From: Oscillospiraceae bacterium
GTDB lineage: Bacteria > Bacillota > Clostridia > Oscillospirales > Ruminococcaceae
Direction: 5' to 3'
NCBI GenBank assembly: GCA_028694405.1
Contig: JAQUTM010000020.1
Location: forward strand, 4,466 to 20,499
DNA: 16,034 nucleotides
Shown here in pieces: positions 10,868 through 16,034 of the stretch. The notes beneath the pieces are model-generated. The model made no database searches, was not told the origin of the DNA, and saw only the letters and a program-made list of their open reading frames with translations. Both the position numbers and the translations under genes were made by a program. Each line of letters opens with the position of its first letter. Position 1 is the stretch's first letter.

Positions 10868-11735
10868 GTTAACTGCCGCACAGGCAGCTTAGAAAGTAGT
10901 TGTACGCTTTGAAGATATAGCCCTTCCGTTAACTGCCGCACAGGCAGCTTAGAAACGATGCACCTTGCGACTCTGAATAACTTTCTAGTTAACTGCCGCA
11001 CAGGCAGCTTAGAAAGTGTGCAAAGTGATGCTGCAGACGGTTTACTTGTTAACTGCCGCACAGGCAGCTTAGAAATTGCAAAATATCATTCGGTTTTACA
11101 AATTCAAGTTAACTGCCGCACAGGCAGCTTAGAAATGTTCTACACTAGCGCCTGAGCGAATAAATTCGTTAACTGCCGCACAGGCAGCTTAGAAATTGAA
11201 CGGGGCGCAAGCTTATAGAATTATAGGGTTAACTGCCGCACAGGCAGCTTAGAAAGAGTCAGGGCGGGGAAGAGATATATGGAAATCGTTAACTGCCGCA
11301 CAGGCAGCTTAGAAAAGAAGGTCAAGGGGTTCGTGTTCTTGAGTTTTGTTAACTGCCGCACAGGCAGCTTAGAAATTGAGATTATGCCGATGCTTGCAGA
11401 CAAAAGCGTTAACTGCCGCACAGGCAGCTTAGAAAGAATCTATGATTTTTATTTTTTCTTTTGCGTAGTTAACTGCCGCACAGGCAGCTTAGAAAATTGC
11501 CGCGTCTTGCTGTCTTTGCATACCAACGTTAACTGCCGCACAGGCAGCTTAGAAATGTATGCTCAATTTTCCGTATGAGAAAGTTTAGTTAACTGCCGCA
11601 CAGGCAGCTTAGAAATGCGCGAACGCTATCCCTTGAATTCGATTAACGTTAACTGCCGCACAGGCAGCTTAGAAATGTAAAAAAGTTTACGCTCGCAACG
11701 AAAAAGAGTTAACTGCCGCACAGGCAGCTTAGAAA

Positions 11736-11767
11736 AGAATCGATGTCAACAACCGAAGCCTTGCCCG
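11736..11767 (+). repeat. Spacer S196, exact copy of S93 (5552-5583)
   Basis: All 32 nt match across about 6.2 kb. Neighbours differ. The same target segment is also hit from the other strand by S172 (10295-10326). Confidence 0.97.
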
Positions 11768-11915
11768 GTTAACTGCCGCACAGGCAGCTTAGAAATGTAA
11801 AACCTGATCTTTAACGTATTTATTATAGTTAACTGCCGCACAGGCAGCTTAGAAAAAAACGTCGACCAGAAGCCAATACGCGGAATCGTTAACTGCCGCA
11901 CAGGCAGCTTAGAAA

Positions 11916-11947
11916 TGAACGTGATAACCGAAATTGTATACAGACTT
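11916..11947 (+). other. Spacer S199, same-strand overlap with S205
   Basis: The first 13 nt of S199 (TGAACGTGATAAC) are the last 13 nt of S205 (12276-12307). Inside S205 they are preceded by CC at 12293-12294. The joined 51-nt target is open as CQVMRCLNVITEIVYRL. The product is not recognised. Confidence 0.93.
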
Positions 11948-12995
11948 GTTAACTGCCGCACAGGCAGCTTAGAAATCGTTTATGATATGCTTAAAACCCC
12001 ATCTTGGGTTAACTGCCGCACAGGCAGCTTAGAAATTTAAATTAAGCAATCTGCCGACAAAAGAAGAGTTAACTGCCGCACAGGCAGCTTAGAAATTTTC
12101 ATTTAAACGCCCGTGTAGCGTTTTGTTGTTAACTGCCGCACAGGCAGCTTAGAAACGAATCGCCTACGGCACAGTACGAACCGTTCTGTTAACTGCCGCA
12201 CAGGCAGCTTAGAAAAGTTCCGTCCGTTTCTGTTCAAAGTGCGGTATGTTAACTGCCGCACAGGCAGCTTAGAAATGCCAAGTAATGCGCTGCCTGAACG
12301 TGATAACGTTAACTGCCGCACAGGCAGCTTAGAAAACGTATCAATTATGGAGGGGGAGCAAGAACGAGTTAACTGCCGCACAGGCAGCTTAGAAAATCAA
12401 TACGCTTTTACTCTGCCCGTCTTTGGTGTTAACTGCCGCACAGGCAGCTTAGAAATGTTGAAAAAAGAATACAAAAATAAAAAATAAGTTAACTGCCGCA
12501 CAGGCAGCTTAGAAATGTCCATTCTGCAATTAATACTTCTTGCAACAGTTAACTGCCGCACAGGCAGCTTAGAAAAAAACCGGTGCAGTTTGTGTACTTG
12601 ATGTCTCGTTAACTGCCGCACAGGCAGCTTAGAAAAGCTGCGCCCGAGCGCTTAATCGTATGAGTAAGTTAACTGCCGCACAGGCAGCTTAGAAACGAAA
12701 CCACTGTTCACAGCGATAGAGAATTCAGTTAACTGCCGCACAGGCAGCTTAGAAATGTCCAGTTACTTGCAATTTCCACGTCAAAGCGTTAACTGCCGCA
12801 CAGGCAGCTTAGAAAGCAACCAGCTTAGACTTGCCACGGATCCAAGAGTTAACTGCCGCACAGGCAGCTTAGAAACAAAGCTACTCGTGACGCTGTTTTG
12901 AAGTCGGGTTAACTGCCGCACAGGCAGCTTAGAAAAGTTGTTAACAATAATATTGATGTGCCAGTTCGTTAACTGCCGCACAGGCAGCTTAGAAA

Positions 12996-13087
12996 TAAGA
13001 TGCTGCCGTCGTTGTCGATAGCTTCGAGTTAACTGCCGCACAGGCAGCTTAGAAAGTAAGCGGCGGCCTCAATCTGATTAGCAGCTC
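12996..13087 (+). repeat. Adjacent spacers S217 and S218, copies of distant S82 and S141
   Basis: S217 (12996-13027) equals S82 (4892-4923) and S218 (13056-13087) equals S141 (8433-8464), each over all 32 nt. The two source spacers are about 3.5 kb apart, so this pair is not a copied block. Two captures from one related invader at about the same time would explain it more simply. Confidence 0.97.
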
Positions 13088-13507
13088 GTTAACTGCCGCA
13101 CAGGCAGCTTAGAAAGCCGAAATTTGAGCCGAGAGTAACGTACTCCCGTTAACTGCCGCACAGGCAGCTTAGAAAAACACGGACTTCAAAAAATATGAGT
13201 AACACGCGTTAACTGCCGCACAGGCAGCTTAGAAACCGAGTTGAAGATGACTTGCAGATTGGCGATAGTTAACTGCCGCACAGGCAGCTTAGAAATGAGT
13301 CTTTGAGAAACTGCCGGTTGACTTTAAGTTAACTGCCGCACAGGCAGCTTAGAAATTGTGATACCGCAACGGTGGAAAGACGACGCTGTTAACTGCCGCA
13401 CAGGCAGCTTAGAAACTGAACGTCCTCAGCTCCAAGCGGTAAAGTGCGTTAACTGCCGCACAGGCAGCTTAGAAAATAGTTTGTACCATAAAGTTAAACA
13501 AGAATTC

Positions 13508-13867
13508 GTTAACTGCCGCACAGGCAGCTTAGAAAAAGCAAGGTCGACTTGGGAATGAAAAACAACAGTTAACTGCCGCACAGGCAGCTTAGAAACAACA
13601 GCGTTATCGTCTCGCGCAAAGAGCTTGGTTAACTGCCGCACAGGCAGCTTAGAAACGCCAGTGCCGAACCTTGCGGGCATCGAAATGGTTAACTGCCGCA
13701 CAGGCAGCTTAGAAAAAGCAAGGTCGACTTGGGAATGAAAAACAACAGTTAACTGCCGCACAGGCAGCTTAGAAACAACAGCGTTATCGTCTCGCGCAAA
13801 GAGCTTGGTTAACTGCCGCACAGGCAGCTTAGAAACGCCAGTGCCGAACCTTGCGGGCATCGAAATG
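13508..13867 (+). repeat. Tandem duplication of a three-spacer block (2 x 180 bp)
   Basis: Positions 13508-13687 (repeat+S226, repeat+S227, repeat+S228) and 13688-13867 (S229-S231) are identical over 180 bp. Spacers 13536-13567, 13596-13627 and 13656-13687 reappear in the same order at 13716-13747, 13776-13807 and 13836-13867. Same order and head-to-tail placement point to unequal recombination or replication slippage between identical repeats. An assembly error is the main alternative. Confidence 0.97.
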
Positions 13868-14805
13868 GTTAACTGCCGCACAGGCAGCTTAGAAAATCGC
13901 TTGTGTTCATCAGTATCTTCGCATTTTGTTAACTGCCGCACAGGCAGCTTAGAAAGTATGGCGGGGCGCAAGAAACTTCAATCGGCGGTTAACTGCCGCA
14001 CAGGCAGCTTAGAAAACATCAGACGGTTTGCTCAGAATGCGATAAAAGTTAACTGCCGCACAGGCAGCTTAGAAATGCACCGATTGAAGGCATTTTTTAT
14101 GTTGATGGTTAACTGCCGCACAGGCAGCTTAGAAATTTGCCGTCTAAATTCAGTCGTTTCGTGCGTGGTTAACTGCCGCACAGGCAGCTTAGAAAATACA
14201 AAGCGCGTTCACAACCAGCACTCATGCGTTAACTGCCGCACAGGCAGCTTAGAAATCTTGTCAACCTAAAGTTTCAAATTATTTTACGTTAACTGCCGCA
14301 CAGGCAGCTTAGAAAAAGCTTCGAGGAATTCTGGTGTGTTTAGTTTAGTTAACTGCCGCACAGGCAGCTTAGAAAGAAAATCGACATCGACGGGCTATTA
14401 GCGGGTTGTTAACTGCCGCACAGGCAGCTTAGAAACATCGTTTTTATGCAAAAACTTGTAATCATAAGTTAACTGCCGCACAGGCAGCTTAGAAAGTCTT
14501 TTACTCTTAAAAATGTCATTGTTTGCCGTTAACTGCCGCACAGGCAGCTTAGAAATTTGTACGTGTACGAAGTTTGAAGTGTCATCGGTTAACTGCCGCA
14601 CAGGCAGCTTAGAAATTTTTGCAGACGCCGTTGTAAAAAACCAAATAGTTAACTGCCGCACAGGCAGCTTAGAAATTATGCTTTCGTTTATTGATATAAT
14701 CGCGTCTGTTAACTGCCGCACAGGCAGCTTAGAAATTAAGTATGCCAAGTACACCCGCATTGCTTGTGTTAACTGCCGCACAGGCAGCTTAGAAAAACCT
14801 TTTAG

Positions 14806-14827
14806 ACAAGCCGTTTCATAGGCTTGT
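14806..14827. repeat. Perfect 7-bp inverted repeat in spacer S247
   Basis: ACAAGCC (14806-14812), an 8-nt loop, then GGCTTGT (14821-14827), ending exactly at the next CRISPR repeat. In the crRNA this would fold the 3' half of the guide, directly before the Cas6f hairpin. It may be a captured gene-end hairpin; no T-tract is visible. Confidence 0.7.
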
Positions 14828-14975
14828 GTTAACTGCCGCACAGGCAGCTTAGAAATGCTTTAATCCTGTTCCAGTATCGCGCCCTTTGTTAACTGCCGCA
14901 CAGGCAGCTTAGAAAACGATGACGGCTATGGTTACGAAGAAGACGAGGTTAACTGCCGCACAGGCAGCTTAGAAA

Positions 14976-15007
14976 TGCCGAACCTTGAAGCAGCTTCAAA
15001 AGCAAGC
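14976..15007 (+). other. Spacer S250, homologue of S4 at the opposite end
   Basis: S250 encodes PNLEAASKAS and S4 (209-240) encodes NLEAASKASS, with synonymous differences (CTT/TTA, GCA/GCG, AAA/AAG). S4 starts 4 nt later in the target, and the S250 bases just before that point are CC. The two lie about 14.8 kb apart in the array. Confidence 0.85.
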
Positions 15008-15226
15008 GTTAACTGCCGCACAGGCAGCTTAGAAATGTTTCTTTCGCCCTGTTTTTCTCAGCTGTAAGTTAACTGCCGCACAGGCAGCTTAGAAATCGAA
15101 AGTTTCGCTGTCTGCATTAGACCACTCGTTAACTGCCGCACAGGCAGCTTAGAAAGGCAAATATGAAACAAGGCTTGATTGTGCCAGGTTAACTGCCGCA
15201 CAGGCAGCTTAGAAACACACAAAATT

Positions 15227-15244
15227 AAAGGAGAAGATATTATG
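15227..15244 (+). promoter_or_regulatory. Captured ribosome binding site and ATG in spacer S254
   Basis: Spacer 15216-15247 holds AAAGGAG (15227-15233) followed after 8 nt by ATG (15242-15244). It looks like the translation start of a target gene, so its crRNA would target that start. In the array the ATG opens into a repeat-derived frame ending at 15409, which has no gene-like content apart from the repeat. Confidence 0.7.
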
Positions 15245-15635
15245 ACAGTTAACTGCCGCACAGGCAGCTTAGAAATTGTAAAACAGGAATTTGCGAGGTG
15301 TAGCGTGGTTAACTGCCGCACAGGCAGCTTAGAAAAAAACCGATTAAAAGCAGGCTATTCTTGCTTAGTTAACTGCCGCACAGGCAGCTTAGAAATTATA
15401 CAGTGTTAAAAGTTGCTCTTGGTTCAGGTTAACTGCCGCACAGGCAGCTTAGAAAATAAAACATTCACTTTCGCCGTCCGAAACTACGTTAACTGCCGCA
15501 CAGGCAGCTTAGAAAAGTTAACAATAACTATGAAAGTAATTTATCTAGTTAACTGCCGCACAGGCAGCTTAGAAAAGCTCCCCTATTATTTCAGGGTCAT
15601 AGTAATCGTTAACTGCCGCACAGGCAGCTTAGAAA

Positions 15636-15667
15636 TAAAACATTCACTTTCGCCGTCCGAAACTACC
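15636..15667 (+). repeat. Spacer S261, the target of S258 shifted by 1 nt
   Basis: S258 (15456-15487) starts ATAAAACATT and ends ACTAC. S261 starts TAAAACATT and ends ACTACC. The two share 31 nt in a register shifted by one. A copied spacer would keep its register, so these are two separate captures, one with a slipped PAM position. Confidence 0.96.
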
Positions 15668-16027
15668 GTTAACTGCCGCACAGGCAGCTTAGAAATTTAA
15701 TTTAATTGTTGGGCAAGTCTTTAAACTGTTAACTGCCGCACAGGCAGCTTAGAAATCCTCCACTTCTGTTTCTAAGCGTTTAATTCGGTTAACTGCCGCA
15801 CAGGCAGCTTAGAAATATCAGTGCGACAACTACTGCCGGGCTTTTCTGTTAACTGCCGCACAGGCAGCTTAGAAATGACACAAAAAATAAAGCTGTGTTA
15901 AAAAAAAGTTAACTGCCGCACAGGCAGCTTAGAAATTCCATTTCGAAGAACCAAGAAAATTATCATCGTTAACTGCCGCACAGGCAGCTTAGAAATATAT
16001 TTACGGTTTGTAAGACCTGAATTAAAT

Positions 16028-16034
16028 GTTAACT
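16028..16034 (+). repeat. Partial repeat at the window end
   Basis: The last seven bases, GTTAACT, match the start of repeat 268. The cut is made by the window edge and is not a biological end of the array. Confidence 0.97.

Larger units (their letters stand above)
1..16034 (+). CRISPR. Type I-F CRISPR array interior, 267 complete repeats and 267 spacers
   Basis: A 28-bp repeat begins at position 1 and recurs with 60-bp period, stepping to 61 at seven places. No repeat variant was seen by eye. Spacers are 32 nt except seven of 33 nt (2249-2281, 2670-2702, 2791-2823, 8072-8104, 9093-9125, 9154-9186, 10535-10567). The 28/32 geometry, the 5-bp stem with 5-nt loop and the CTTAGAAA tail are those of type I-F, in which Csy1-4 binds the crRNA and Cas2-3 degrades DNA carrying a 5'-CC PAM. 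Strand is inferred from the tail, which becomes the crRNA 5' handle, and independently from CC lying upstream of spacer starts inside overlapping spacers. No leader, cas gene or degenerate terminal repeat is present, so the array continues on both sides. Counting exact copies once leaves 258 different spacers. Confidence 0.99.

Noticed and set aside
13426..13971. Reverse-strand 181-codon frame resembling a tandem-repeat protein
   Set aside because: It is a repeat-derived frame lengthened by the 180-bp tandem duplication; it does not encode a repeat protein.
11003..14007. 11-nt match CGGGGCGCAAG between S187 and S233
   Set aside because: Register differs by one, the rest of the spacers diverge, and no PAM can be tested.
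13656..15007. 12-nt match TGCCGAACCTTG between S228 and S250 as one target
   Set aside because: The match is internal in S228, the flanks diverge, and the bases upstream of the S250 start are AG and not CC. Among 267 spacers a few 12-nt matches are expected by chance.
1..16034. Leader, promoter, cas genes, tracrRNA or transposon genes inside the window
   Set aside because: Every base belongs to a repeat or a 32-33 nt spacer, so there is no room for such elements.

Overview
The whole window is the interior of one very large CRISPR array. I see no gene, leader, cas operon or array end. A 28-bp repeat starts at position 1 and recurs every 60 or 61 bp to the last base. There are 267 complete repeats, a 7-nt partial repeat at 16028-16034, and 267 complete spacers: 260 of 32 nt and 7 of 33 nt (28x267 + 32x260 + 33x7 = 16027). 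By eye every repeat is identical, and both ends run off the window, so the true array is longer.

The repeat is the type I-F class: 5' GTTAA, stem CTGCC, loop GCACA, stem GGCAG, 3' tail CTTAGAAA. From memory it differs at one base (position 4, C to A) from the Yersinia pestis I-F repeat. The hairpin and 8-nt tail imply transcription on the + strand and processing by Cas6f (Csy4) after repeat position 20. The leader and newest spacers would then lie to the left, and the older end to the right. The host is probably a gammaproteobacterium or a related proteobacterium carrying Cas1, Cas2-3 and Csy1-4 elsewhere. The species cannot be fixed from this window.

The information is in the spacers, numbered S1-S267 from the left. 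Many are copies, shifted copies, or overlapping pieces of the same target on either strand. Exact copies are S12=S21, S82=S217, S93=S196, S117=S120, S141=S218 and S154=S181. A three-spacer, 180-bp block (S226-228) is repeated in tandem as S229-231. S258 and S261 are the same target shifted by 1 nt. Other spacers tile short target segments, for example S87/S172/S93, S66/S110/S131/S206, S145/S153/S179, S155/S149, S205/S199 and S166/S151. Where the start of one clearly overlapping spacer lies inside another, the two target bases just upstream are CC. The array thus reveals its own PAM (5'-CC, as expected for type I-F) and confirms the + orientation. Differences between overlapping spacers are mostly synonymous in one open frame, so the targets are families of related protein-coding elements, probably phages.

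Region by region: S1-S60 (1-3600) is mostly unrelated spacers with one exact pair. S66-S133 (about 3.9-8.0 kb) and S136-S182 (about 8.1-10.9 kb) are rich in cross-matching spacers. S196-S231 (about 11.7-13.9 kb) holds partners and copies of those, plus the tandem block. S232-S267 is mostly unrelated, except S250 (homologue of S4) and the slipped pair S258/S261. The long open frames here, with NCRTGSLE or SKLPVRQLT every 20 codons, are translations of the repeat and not genes.
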